From UBA3210 sp963623095 (GTDB taxonomy: Bacteria > Bacillota_I > Bacilli_A > RFN20 > CAG-449), in the NCBI GenBank assembly GCA_963623095.1, contig CAVFKD010000022.1:1-29484 (forward strand): a stretch of DNA of 29,484 bases, in the 5' to 3' direction. The stretch's first letter is position 1, and the number at the start of each line of letters is the position of its first letter. A program made the position numbers and the translations under genes. This document shows positions 8,481 through 16,147 of this stretch, piece after piece. The notes beneath the pieces were generated by a model. The model ran no database searches, was not told the origin of the DNA, and saw nothing but the letters and a program-made list of their open reading frames with translations.

Positions 8481-9918
8481 TTACTTGTTCACCTTTTAAA
8501 TAATAAGTAGTTGCTTCAACAACTTTAACATTGATAATTTTACCAATTGATTTTTCATCACCTTTAAAGTTAACAAGTTTATTTGTATCTGTATAACCAG
8601 TTAAGATAGATTCATCTTTCTTAGAGAATCCTTCGACTAATACAGGAACAATTTTGCCAACATAAGCATCTGATTTTTCTTTTTCAAATACTGCGAGAGT
8701 CTTGATTAATTTATCAAATCTAATGTGTTTTGTTTCATCAGATACATTATCAACAATCTTTGCCGCAGGAGTACCAACTCTTGGAGAATAAATAAATGTA
8801 AATGCTGAATCATATTTAACATATTTAACAACATCTAATGTTCTTTCGAAATCTTCATCAGTTTCATTAGGGAAACCAACGATAATATCAGTTGAAATAC
8901 TAACATTAGGAATAATGCTTCTTAATCTATCGACTAAAGCCATATATTCTTTAGAAGTATATCTTCTACCCATTCTTTTTAATACATCATCACTACCAGA
9001 TTGAAGTGGTAAATGGATATAAGGCATAACATTTGGATATTTTGCGATTACTTCAAACATTTCATCAGTAAAATCCCATGGATGAGATGTTGTAAATCTT
9101 AATCTAGGAATACCAAGTTTTGCAACTTCTTCCATCAAATGAGCGAATGTTGTACCATTGTTTAAATCTTTACCATAAGCATTAACATTTTGACCAAGTA
9201 AAGTAATTTCTTGATATCCTTGTTCTACTAATTCTTTACATTCTTTAATAACGTCTTCTTCAATTCTAGAACGTTGTTTACCTCTTGTATAAGGAACAAT
9301 ACAATATGTACAGAATTTATCACAACCATACATAATATTAACAAACGCTTTAACTTTATCTAATCTATAAGTAGGAAGGTTTTCAATAACTTCTCCTTCT
9401 TTAGAATAAACTTCAATAACTCTTACTTTCTTAGTAATAGCTTCATTAATTAATTGAGGTAAATGGTTGATATTATGTGTACCAAAGATAATATCTACTT
9501 GAGGATATGTAGTTCTAATTTTATCAACAATATGAGGTTGTTGAGTCATACATCCACATATACCAATAATTAAGTTTGGATTTCTATTTTTTAAAGCTTT
9601 TAATGAACCAATTTCACCAAATACTTTATCTTCAGCATTTTCTCTAACTGCGCATGTATTTAAAATAATAATATCTGCTTCAGTTGGATTATCAGTTACA
9701 ATATAACCTACTTCTTGTAAAATACCTTCAATAGTTTGACCATCTAATACATTAGCTTGGCAACCATATGTACGAATATAATATTTTTTGTTTTGCGCAA
9801 AAAGTCTTAAAGCACTTGGAATCATTAGTTTTTCTCTAACAAATTCAATAGGTTCTCTTTTTCTTTTTGCAGCATCTAATAAATTTGGGGTTGAGTTAAC
9901 AACAACTTTATTTGCCAT
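8473..9918 (-). CDS. miaB: tRNA-2-methylthio-N6-dimethylallyladenosine synthase
   Basis: MiaB is a radical-SAM enzyme that inserts a methylthio group at C2 of i6A37 in tRNA, the step after MiaA. The N-terminal UPF0004 domain has the three cysteines of the auxiliary Fe-S cluster (C53 in YGCQAN, C89 in NTCAVRE, C123 in CGCM). The radical-SAM CxxxCxxC is C199, C203, C206 in GCDKFCTYC. A C-terminal TRAM domain for tRNA binding covers roughly 415-481. The 481 residues are normal for the Firmicute form with its extra N-terminal extension of about 40 residues. AAGGAG precedes the ATG, and ymdB lies 13 nt upstream. Confidence 0.97.
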   Translation of the reverse strand: MANKVVVNSTPNLLDAAKRKREPIEFVREKLMIPSALRLFAQNKKYYIRTYGCQANVLDGQTIEGILQEVGYIVTDNPTEADIIILNTCAVRENAEDKVFGEIGSLKALKNRNPNLIIGICGCMTQQPHIVDKIRTTYPQVDIIFGTHNINHLPQLINEAITKKVRVIEVYSKEGEVIENLPTYRLDKVKAFVNIMYGCDKFCTYCIVPYTRGKQRSRIEEDVIKECKELVEQGYQEITLLGQNVNAYGKDLNNGTTFAHLMEEVAKLGIPRLRFTTSHPWDFTDEMFEVIAKYPNVMPYIHLPLQSGSDDVLKRMGRRYTSKEYMALVDRLRSIIPNVSISTDIIVGFPNETDEDFERTLDVVKYVKYDSAFTFIYSPRVGTPAAKIVDNVSDETKHIRFDKLIKTLAVFEKEKSDAYVGKIVPVLVEGFSKKDESILTGYTDTNKLVNFKGDEKSIGKIINVKVVEATTYYLKGEQVND

Positions 9919-9931
9919 AGCTTAATTCTCC

Positions 9932-10723
9932 TTAAAATTCATTTTCATTAAGAACTTTATAAATAGGTTCTATTTTCTTACATTTATTTGTTACATCATC
10001 AAAAGTAAGAATTACTCCTCCGAAAAGTCCTTTGCCTTCTTCTTTTACGTTAAAAACTGTATTAATACCAGTCCATGTTCTTTTTACTACATCTTCAATT
10101 TTAACACCTAAAATACTTTCATAAGGTCCGCACATACCGACATCGGAAATAAATGCAGTACCCTTAGGTAAAATTTGTGCATCTCTAGTTTGAATATGAG
10201 TATGAGTTCCTAATACCGCGGATACTTTTCCATCAAATGCATGCGCAATTGCGTATTTTTCACCAGTTGCTTCTGCATGGAAATCAACAATATGAATATC
10301 AGCTTTATCGTTATTTATAACATCTTCTAATGCATCAAATGGATTAGAAAGATTCATATTCATATATACAGTACCAAGTAAATTAGTAACTCTTATTTTA
10401 GTACCATTACAAGAAAATACATTAGTTCCAATTCCAGGAACAGATTTATGAACATTTAATGGTCTAATTAAGCATTCATAGGAATCAAGAAAATTGAATA
10501 CATCTTTTTTTGCAGCGTAATGGTTACCTAAAGTAACTACATCGACACCCATATCTAATAAATCATTTAAATGATCTTCCGAGATACCTTTGCCATGAGT
10601 AATGTTTTCTCCATTAGCGATAATAAAATCAATATCGTAAGAATTAGTTAATTTATCAATCATTTTACTGACAACTTCTCTACCTACTTTACCAACAATA
10701 TCTCCAATAAAAAGTATATTCAT
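9932..10723 (-). CDS. ymdB: YmdB-family metallophosphoesterase
   Basis: This 263-residue protein is a TIGR00282/YmdB phosphodiesterase. In B. subtilis, YmdB acts on 2',3'- and 3',5'-cyclic nucleotides and influences the choice between motility and biofilm formation. The two-metal site residues are visible: D8 in GDIVG, E39 in NGEN, N67 and H68 in GNH, H149, and H174 and H176 in GTHTH. The catalytic glutamate falls at the same number as in the B. subtilis protein. It is preceded by a strong AAGGAGGTGA and follows rny by 33 nt, an old and conserved rny-ymdB pairing. Confidence 0.94.
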   Translation of the reverse strand: MNILFIGDIVGKVGREVVSKMIDKLTNSYDIDFIIANGENITHGKGISEDHLNDLLDMGVDVVTLGNHYAAKKDVFNFLDSYECLIRPLNVHKSVPGIGTNVFSCNGTKIRVTNLLGTVYMNMNLSNPFDALEDVINNDKADIHIVDFHAEATGEKYAIAHAFDGKVSAVLGTHTHIQTRDAQILPKGTAFISDVGMCGPYESILGVKIEDVVKRTWTGINTVFNVKEEGKGLFGGVILTFDDVTNKCKKIEPIYKVLNENEF

Positions 10724-10756
10724 ATTTTCTTCACCTCCTTCAAATTTTAAAATAAA

Positions 10757-12418
10757 TTATTTTGCAATTTCTGTTGCGCGAACTTCTCTAACAACATTAA
10801 CTTTGATTTGACCTGGATAAGTCATTTCATTTTCAATCTTTTCTTTAATATCTTTTGCAAGTTTAAATGCTTGTAAATCATCAACTTTTTCTGGAACTAC
10901 CATAACGCGTACTTCTCTACCAGATTGCATTGCGAATGCTGAATTAACACCATTGAATGATTTACAAACTTCTTCAAGTTTTTCAATTCTTTCAACATAG
11001 TTTTCTAATGTTTCGCTTCTAGCACCTGGGCGAGCTGCAGAAAGAGTATCTGCCGCGGAGATTAAATGTGAAATAATGCAATTTGCTTCAACATCACCAT
11101 GGTGAGATTCAATTGCGTTAATAACTACATCGCCTTCGCCATATTTCTTCGCAAGTTTTGCGCCTAATTCAACGTGGCTACCTTCCATTTCAAAGTCAAC
11201 TGCTTTACCAATATCATGGAGTAAACCTGCACGTTTTGCGAGATTTGAATCTAAGCCAAGTTCACTTGCCATAATACCTGCAAGATAAGCAACTTGAATA
11301 GAATGATCTAAAACGTTTTGACCATATGATGTACGATATTTTAATCTACCTACTAAGTCTAATAATTCTCTTGAAATACGTTGTAATCCAAGTTTGAATG
11401 CTGCGTTAATACCAGCTTCGTGAACTGATTTTTGAACTTCTTGTTTTGCTTTATCAACAACTTCTTCAATTCTACCTGGTTGAATACGACCATCTTTGAT
11501 TAATAAATCTAATGCGAGTCTTGCTGTTTCTCTTCTAATTGGATCAAAGCAAGAAACTGTAATTACTTCTGGAGTATCATCAATAATAATATCAACACCA
11601 GTTAATTGTTCGATAGTACGGATATTACGTCCTTCTCTACCAATAATTCTACCCTTCATTTCATCACTTGGTAATGAAACAGTAGAAATAGTCTTTTCAG
11701 AAACAACTTCTTGAGAATATTTATCAATAGCTAAACCAATAATATTTTTTGCAATATCTTCTGATTTTTCTTTTGCTTCTTCTTCTGCATCTTTTACATA
11801 TGCAATCATTTCAAGTTTTGTTCTATCTTCAACACGTTTGAAAAGTTCTTCTTTTGCTTCTTCCGCGGACATGTTTGCAACTTTTTCAATTTCATGTTCA
11901 ATAGAAGCCATCTTTTCATCTACTTTTGCTTTTTGTTCTTCTAATTCTGCAGATTTTTTATTGAAAGCATCAACTTTATCATCGAATTGTTTTTCTCTTT
12001 CGATTAATGTTGCATCACGTCTATCAATGTTTTGTTCACGTTGATTAACTTTGTTTTCTTTATCTGCGACTTCAGCTTTTCTTTCTTTTAAATCTTGTTC
12101 TTGTTCAATTTTATATTCTTGAACTTGTTTTTTACCTTCAGCGATTGCATTTTCTTTAATTGAATCAGCTTTGTTTTTAGCTTCTTCAACAATGTTAGAT
12201 GCTTTATCTTTTGCTTCTTCAACTAACTTAGAAGCATTTTCTCTAGAATCTTCAATTAATTTTTTAGATTCAATGTTTGCATCTTCAACAATCTTTTTTG
12301 CTTTAGAAGCAGAATTCTTTTCATCGTTTGTAGTTTTTAATTTCAAAATTAAGAAAGTAATACCACTCGCTAAAACTGCTGCTAGCACTACTAAAATAAC
12401 GGCAAGCCACCATTCCAT
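10757..12418 (-). CDS. rny: Ribonuclease Y
   Basis: RNase Y is the membrane-anchored endoribonuclease that starts mRNA decay in many Firmicutes. An N-terminal transmembrane helix (about 4-27) is followed by a long charged coiled coil (about 30-215) with 11-residue repeats. Next comes a KH RNA-binding domain (GRIIGREGRNIR, 256-267), then an HD domain with H371 in LDHSIQVA and HD at 401-402 in LLHDIGKA. At 553 residues it is longer than the 520-residue B. subtilis protein, the extra being in the coiled coil. Transcription probably starts near 12576 from the extended -10 promoter. The roughly 158-nt leader contains a possible pseudoknot just before the AAGGAG ribosome site. Confidence 0.97.
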   Translation of the reverse strand: MEWWLAVILVVLAAVLASGITFLILKLKTTNDEKNSASKAKKIVEDANIESKKLIEDSRENASKLVEEAKDKASNIVEEAKNKADSIKENAIAEGKKQVQEYKIEQEQDLKERKAEVADKENKVNQREQNIDRRDATLIEREKQFDDKVDAFNKKSAELEEQKAKVDEKMASIEHEIEKVANMSAEEAKEELFKRVEDRTKLEMIAYVKDAEEEAKEKSEDIAKNIIGLAIDKYSQEVVSEKTISTVSLPSDEMKGRIIGREGRNIRTIEQLTGVDIIIDDTPEVITVSCFDPIRRETARLALDLLIKDGRIQPGRIEEVVDKAKQEVQKSVHEAGINAAFKLGLQRISRELLDLVGRLKYRTSYGQNVLDHSIQVAYLAGIMASELGLDSNLAKRAGLLHDIGKAVDFEMEGSHVELGAKLAKKYGEGDVVINAIESHHGDVEANCIISHLISAADTLSAARPGARSETLENYVERIEKLEEVCKSFNGVNSAFAMQSGREVRVMVVPEKVDDLQAFKLAKDIKEKIENEMTYPGQIKVNVVREVRATEIAK

Positions 12419-12443
12419 ATATTATATATCTCCTTTATATCTA

Positions 12444-12487
12444 AAGACCTTTATTTTATCAATCTCGCTGGTCTTGAGTAAGCGAGA
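12444..12487 (-). promoter_or_regulatory. Possible H-type pseudoknot in the rny leader
   Basis: Minus strand, 5' to 3': stem 1 left arm TCTCGCT (12487-12481), loop TACTC, stem 2 left arm AAGACC (12475-12470), stem 1 right arm AGCGAGA (12469-12463), an A-rich loop of about 13 nt, stem 2 right arm GGTCTT (12449-12444). Both stems are perfect, 7 and 6 bp, with no base between them, which is the classical H-type geometry. The AAGGAG ribosome site begins about 8 nt downstream. This could be a ligand- or protein-sensing element, or an autoregulatory target of RNase Y. I recognise no known riboswitch class. Confidence 0.5.
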
Positions 12488-12552
12488 AAATTAAATTAAA
12501 TTTATCTATTTATTAATTTTAAATAAAAGATATTAATTAAATATAATTAATT

Positions 12553-12575
12553 GTGCTAATTCAAATCACCAGCAC
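12553..12575 (-). promoter_or_regulatory. 5'-terminal hairpin of the rny transcript
   Basis: GTGCT (12575-12571) pairs with AGCAC (12557-12553), and two G-U pairs can extend the stem. It begins within a base or two of the predicted start site, so the mRNA would start with a hairpin. 5'-terminal stems often protect against decay that begins at the 5' end. Confidence 0.45.
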
Positions 12576-12582
12576 TTTTGTA

Positions 12583-12591
12583 ATTATATCA
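12583..12591 (-). promoter_or_regulatory. Extended -10 promoter of rny
   Basis: The minus strand reads TGATATAAT: a perfect TATAAT (12583-12588) with the extended TGn upstream. No good -35 is seen, as is usual for extended -10 promoters. The predicted start is near 12576, between the recA terminator and rny. Confidence 0.55.
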
Positions 12592-12635
12592 TTTTTTTTA
12601 CATATATAAAATACTTTATTTTAACTAAATCCAAT

Positions 12636-12675
12636 TAAAAAGCTCTTAACTAACTTCAATTTTAGTTAAAAGCTT
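12636..12675 (-). terminator. Intrinsic terminator after recA
   Basis: A 14-bp stem (12662-12675 with 12640-12653, one G-U pair) begins 7 nt after the recA stop and is followed on the minus strand by UUUU then AAUU. It separates the pgsA-cinA-recA unit from the rny operon. Confidence 0.85.
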
Positions 12676-12681
12676 AAATTA

Positions 12682-13692
12682 CTAGATTTTGTTTGCTTGT
12701 GCTTCGTTTACTTTTGCAAGTAATGTTTCATAAACATCTGGATGATCTTTTAAGAAATCTTTTGCAGCATCTTTACCTTGGCCAACTCTTTCTCCTAAAA
12801 TTTCATACCAAGATCCCATCTTTTTAGCGAATCCATATTCTAACGCTAAATCAAGGATTTCAGAATTTTTAGAGAAGCCTTCACCAAAGATTAAATCAAC
12901 TTTACATCCTTTGTATGGTGGAGCGACTTTGTTTTTAACAACTTTGACATTGACTTGGTTACCAATAATAGAATCGCCAACTTTAATAGCTTCAGCTTTT
13001 CTAATATCAATTCTAATAGTTGCATAGAACTTTAATGCTCTACCACCAGTTGTAACTTCTGGGTTGCCATAGATAACACCAACTTTTTCTCTTAATTGGT
13101 TAATAAAGATAACTGTACAATTAGATTTGTTTAATACACCTGCAAGTTTTCTCATTGCTTTAGACATTAATCGAGCGTGTAAACCAACATTTGAATCAGT
13201 CATTTCACCATCTAATTCCGCTTGTGGAACTAACGCTGCAACTGAGTCAACAACAATAATATCAATTGCTTCACTGCGAGCGAGCATTTCAACAATTTCT
13301 AATGCTTGTTCACCATGATCTGGTTGAGAAAGAATTAAATCATCAGTATTAACACCTAACTTTTGAGCGTACTTAGGATCAATCGCATGTTCAGCATCAA
13401 CGAAAGCTGCTCTTCCACCTGCTTTTTGACATTCTGCAATCGCGGATAACGCTAAAGTGGTTTTACCAGAAGATTCAGGACCATAGATTTCTATGATTCT
13501 TCCTTTTGGATAACCTCCAACACCAAGGGCATTATCAATTAATAATGAACCTGAATGGATAACGTCGTAAGAAACATCTGGGCGATCGCCAAGTTTCATA
13601 ACCGATCCTTTGCCGAAAAGTTTTTCAATGTCTTTTAATGTAGCTTCTAACTTTTCATCTTTTGATTTATCTAGATTTTTTTCACTAGCCAT
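12682..13692 (-). CDS. recA: Recombinase RecA
   Basis: RecA forms ATP-dependent filaments on single-stranded DNA for strand exchange. Walker A is GPESSGKT (71-78), and the family signatures VDAEHALD-like AEHAID, FINQLREKVG and TTGGRALKFYA are intact. At 336 residues it lacks the long acidic C-terminal tail of the E. coli protein. AGGAGG precedes the ATG. The 47-nt gap after cinA shows no LexA-type operator (no GAAC-N4-GTTC) and no convincing promoter, so recA is probably transcribed from upstream with cinA, as in several Firmicutes. Regulation by LexA is therefore not supported by this sequence. Confidence 0.98.
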   Translation of the reverse strand: MASEKNLDKSKDEKLEATLKDIEKLFGKGSVMKLGDRPDVSYDVIHSGSLLIDNALGVGGYPKGRIIEIYGPESSGKTTLALSAIAECQKAGGRAAFVDAEHAIDPKYAQKLGVNTDDLILSQPDHGEQALEIVEMLARSEAIDIIVVDSVAALVPQAELDGEMTDSNVGLHARLMSKAMRKLAGVLNKSNCTVIFINQLREKVGVIYGNPEVTTGGRALKFYATIRIDIRKAEAIKVGDSIIGNQVNVKVVKNKVAPPYKGCKVDLIFGEGFSKNSEILDLALEYGFAKKMGSWYEILGERVGQGKDAAKDFLKDHPDVYETLLAKVNEAQANKI

Positions 13693-13739
13693 AAATTTTA
13701 CCTCCTATAAATATATTTAGTAAATTTTTACAAATAATC

Positions 13740-14195
13740 CTAAAAAATTTTTTCAAAAATTAATTTGCACCCTTCTATGATGCATTTATTTCTAATTTCT
13801 TGTCTATTTCCTTGTAGATGAAGTTCTTTAACAAATTCTTTATCTTTTATCTTTAATCCTATATAAACTAAACCAACTGGTTTATTTTCCATAACATCAG
13901 GTCCAGCATTTCCAGTGAATGATATGCAAATATCACTTGTTAATAATTCTTGTCCATGACGTGCCATTTCTAATGCGCATTGGCTAGAAACTACACCGTA
14001 TTGTTTAATAATATCTTTATCGACATGAACAACATCTTCTTTAATGCTAGTCCAATAAGTAACTACTCCACCTTTGAAGATTTTACTTACTCCTGGAATA
14101 TTTGTAATTGAACTTGCAAATAATCCACCTGTTAAAGATTCAACGCAAGATAAAGTTAAATTCTTTTGTTTTAATAATTCTACAAGTTCTTCCAT
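13740..14195 (-). CDS. cinA: Stand-alone CinA C-terminal domain protein (nicotinamide-nucleotide amidase, PncC type)
   Basis: Only the C-terminal domain of CinA is present. In E. coli (PncC) this domain deamidates NMN to nicotinate mononucleotide, recycling the by-product of NAD-dependent DNA ligase. Motifs are VESLTGG (the family's AESCTGG, with Leu for Cys), GVVTYWTSIKE and TGNAGPD...KPVGLVYIG. I place the start at 14195, giving 151 residues beginning MEELVELL like relatives. ATGs at 14204 and 14219 overlap pgsA more deeply; the 14204 one is too close to the AAGGA motif. The gene sits between pgsA and recA, the conserved Firmicute position, but the N-terminal pyrophosphatase domain usual in Firmicute CinA is missing. 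Confidence 0.87.
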   Translation of the reverse strand: MEELVELLKQKNLTLSCVESLTGGLFASSITNIPGVSKIFKGGVVTYWTSIKEDVVHVDKDIIKQYGVVSSQCALEMARHGQELLTSDICISFTGNAGPDVMENKPVGLVYIGLKIKDKEFVKELHLQGNRQEIRNKCIIEGCKLIFEKIF

Positions 14196-14196
14196 A

Positions 14197-14799
14197 TTAA
14201 TCATTGTCCTTAAAGACATTTAAATTTTTAGTAAAATATAATACGCCTGAGATTAATGAGAATGCCATTGCGATATAACAAATAATCGCAGTCATTGAAA
14301 TAGCCCAGCTTGAATCAAAATAACTAAATGGCCATCCGCATAATAAGACAAAGCTTAAGGCAACCATTTGAGATACAGTTTTAGTTTTTCCCCACATATT
14401 CGCTGCGAGAACTAATCCCTTAGATGAAGCAATTAATCTTAAAGCATCAACTAATAAATCTCGTCCGATCATTATAACCGCGACAGTCGCAGGAACTAAA
14501 GAAGGATTTTTAATCGCACAGATAATAAATAAAGTATCAACTAATAATTTATCCGCGATTGGATCCATAAATTTGCCATAAGTAGTAACTAAATTGTACT
14601 TTCTTGCTATATGTCCATCTAAATAATCTGAAAATGAAGCAACTATAAATAAAATAAAACAAATAAAATATATTAATGAGCAATTTCCAAATAAGATAGG
14701 AATATTAACTCCTACATTTGCCCATGGAAAGAGCAATAAGAAATCGATGATGACAACACATACCATTCTAAAAGTTGTAATCTTGTTTGGTAAATTCAT
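14197..14799 (-). CDS. pgsA: CDP-diacylglycerol-glycerol-3-phosphate 3-phosphatidyltransferase
   Basis: PgsA makes phosphatidylglycerol phosphate from CDP-diacylglycerol and glycerol 3-phosphate in the membrane. The CDP-alcohol phosphotransferase motif DGx2ARx8Gx3Dx3D is perfect (about residues 61-84, in DGHIARKYNL...GKFMDPIADK). Four or more hydrophobic helices surround it. The start at 14799 (MNLPNKITTFR, 201 residues) is set by AGGAGG 5-6 nt upstream and matches relatives. An earlier in-frame ATG at 14841 lies inside the conserved 3' end of the RNase P RNA and is not a start. The next gene, cinA, begins about at its stop codon. Confidence 0.95.
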   Translation of the reverse strand: MNLPNKITTFRMVCVVIIDFLLLFPWANVGVNIPILFGNCSLIYFICFILFIVASFSDYLDGHIARKYNLVTTYGKFMDPIADKLLVDTLFIICAIKNPSLVPATVAVIMIGRDLLVDALRLIASSKGLVLAANMWGKTKTVSQMVALSFVLLCGWPFSYFDSSWAISMTAIICYIAMAFSLISGVLYFTKNLNVFKDND

Positions 14800-14821
14800 A
14801 TTTGCCTCCTTAAATATTGAG

Positions 14822-15165
14822 TTTTTGACCCTGTAAGCCATGTTCTGTCGAGGATAACTATTTATCTATGTATTGCTACATGCCAGAACTTATTCGGTTC
14901 TAAGTTCCAACCTCCCTTACCAAATTTAGGTTTCTCGCTTGAGGGGTTTACCGCGTTCCACTTTATACTTTCATATAAACTACGTCACTGTGGCACTTTA
15001 TAGGAAGCCACCATGTCTTTCGATTTAGGTTTATTCCTGCCGTTAGATGCTCCCATCTACCTAAAGTTATTTTTTCCTTTAGCACAAACACTACTTTCAT
15101 CACAGAAAGTGCGAGCATGGACTTTCCTCTAGTAATTTCTTACCAGCAATTATCCAGGTCAAAAG
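14822..15165 (-). ncRNA. rnpB: RNase P RNA, type B (Bacillus type)
   Basis: This is the catalytic RNA of RNase P, which matures tRNA 5' ends. On the minus strand I see the conserved GGAAAGTCCATGCTCGCAC near the 5' side, GTAAACCCCTCAAGCGAGAA in the middle, and ACATGGCTTACAG near the 3' end. All are close to the B. subtilis RNA. Stem P1 closes the molecule: TTTTGACC at the 5' end with GGTCAAAA at the 3' end. The ends are estimated from P1, giving about 343 nt. It starts 6 nt after the gpsB stop and ends 12 nt before the pgsA Shine-Dalgarno, with no terminator, so its 3' end is probably made by processing. Confidence 0.95.
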
Positions 15166-15171
15166 TTTAAT

Positions 15172-15534
15172 TTATTTAATTGTTGAAGGATCAACACCGA
15201 GTTTAAACAATGCTTGTTCTAACGCTGATATACGTTTTAGTAAATCAATATTAGATAAACTCGCGGATTCATTATCTTTAATGTTTCCAAGTTTTTCATT
15301 TAAAACAGCATTTTGTAATTCAGCTTGATCTAATCTTGTTTTATACAATTTAGAAGTTTTTACTAATTCTTCATAATCTTTTTCTAGTTTTGAAACATAT
15401 TGATCAATTGAAACATAATCATCAACGATTTCATCTAAGAAAGAGTCAACTTCTAAAGCATCATACCCATGCTTTTGAGCTTTGAATTCTTTATCAACAA
15501 TTTTATTTGGTGTAAATTTAGATTGATATTTCAT
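15172..15534 (-). CDS. gpsB: Cell-division protein GpsB (DivIVA family)
   Basis: GpsB is a cytoplasmic, membrane-associated coiled-coil adaptor that links division and elongation penicillin-binding proteins. The N-terminal DivIVA domain (about 1-70) contains GYDALEVDSFLDEIVDDY. A variable linker follows, and the C-terminal part has LLKRISALEQALF, close to the short trimerising C-terminus of B. subtilis GpsB. The 120 residues suit GpsB, not the longer DivIVA. Location next to rnpB also matches B. subtilis. GAAGGGAG precedes the ATG, and a promoter lies at 15560-15588. Confidence 0.9.
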   Translation of the reverse strand: MKYQSKFTPNKIVDKEFKAQKHGYDALEVDSFLDEIVDDYVSIDQYVSKLEKDYEELVKTSKLYKTRLDQAELQNAVLNEKLGNIKDNESASLSNIDLLKRISALEQALFKLGVDPSTIK

Positions 15535-15559
15535 AAAAACTCCCTTCTAAAACAAAATA

Positions 15560-15588
15560 ATTATATAATAATTATTCTATTTTTTAAA
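15560..15588 (-). promoter_or_regulatory. Promoter of gpsB-rnpB-pgsA
   Basis: Minus strand: TTTAAA (15583-15588), 17 nt, TATAAT (15560-15565), with a start near 15553, about 19 nt before the gpsB ATG. I found no convincing separate promoter for rnpB inside gpsB. Confidence 0.5.
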
Positions 15589-15596
15589 TATATAAT

Positions 15597-16025
15597 TTAA
15601 TATTGTCCAATGCTTTTTAAATAACGTTCTAAAATAATCATAGAAGCCGCAGAATCAATTACCGCTTTTTGCTTTTTAGAATTTTTATTATTTAAATGAA
15701 GCATTTCACTAGCTTCTACTGTCGAATTTCTTTCATCTACTTTAGTTATATCCGCGCGAGGAAATAATGGTTGTAGTTTAGTAATAAATTCTTCGACAAT
15801 AGGTGTCATTTCACAAGGATCACCACTTGGATATGAAGGTAAGCCTATAACAATATGTTCAACTATTTCATATTCAGTTGCTTTTTTAAGCATTTGTAAA
15901 CATTCATCATAATCTCCCATATGGAATTTTAAATTTGGTAATGGTGTTACTAGCATTCCAGATCTTGATATTGAAAGGCCTAAAGAACCTTTTCCTAAAT
16001 CTAAAGCTAAAATATTTTTAATCAT
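15597..16025 (-). CDS. ruvX: RuvX/YqgF family RNase H-fold nuclease
   Basis: This 142-residue YqgF/RuvX protein belongs to the putative Holliday-junction resolvase family. Related proteins also process pre-16S rRNA in E. coli and B. subtilis (YrrK). The RNase H-fold motifs are in order: LALDLGKGSLG with the first aspartate at position 9, VIGLP, VDERNST (usually DERLST) and IDSAASMIILERYL with the last acidic residue. AAAGGACG precedes the ATG. It is divergent from the exchanger gene at 16148 and 62 nt upstream of gpsB. The name ruvX is conventional; the true role may be rRNA processing. Confidence 0.92.
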   Translation of the reverse strand: MIKNILALDLGKGSLGLSISRSGMLVTPLPNLKFHMGDYDECLQMLKKATEYEIVEHIVIGLPSYPSGDPCEMTPIVEEFITKLQPLFPRADITKVDERNSTVEASEMLHLNNKNSKKQKAVIDSAASMIILERYLKSIGQY

Positions 16026-16048
16026 TAAATCACGTCCTTTGCTTTAAT

Positions 16049-16077
16049 AGTATAGTAAATTTAAATTATTTTTTCAC
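16049..16077 (-). promoter_or_regulatory. Candidate ruvX promoter
   Basis: Minus strand: GTGAAA (16072-16077), 17 nt, TATACT (16049-16054). The placement is right for a start near 16042, but the region is AT-rich, so chance matches are likely. Confidence 0.35.
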
Positions 16078-16094
16078 TTAGAAATATTTTAATA

Positions 16095-16122
16095 TCGAAA
16101 ATTATATAATTTATAATATAAT
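16095..16122 (+). promoter_or_regulatory. Candidate promoter of the cation exchanger
   Basis: Plus strand: TCGAAA (16095-16100), 16 nt, TATAAT (16117-16122). Overlapping TATAAT-like hexamers nearby make the exact site uncertain. It would start about 20 nt before the ATG. Confidence 0.35.
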
Positions 16123-16147
16123 TATATAGTATGAAAAGGAGAAAGTT

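Noticed and set aside
11496..12494. Plus-strand open frames opposite rny
   Set aside because: They are antisense shadows of the coiled-coil and KH coding sequence, with no family resemblance and Ser/Phe-rich translations.
14800..14841. Upstream ATG for pgsA giving 14 extra residues
   Set aside because: It lies in the conserved 3' end of the RNase P RNA, and the ATG at 14799 has a proper AGGAGG.
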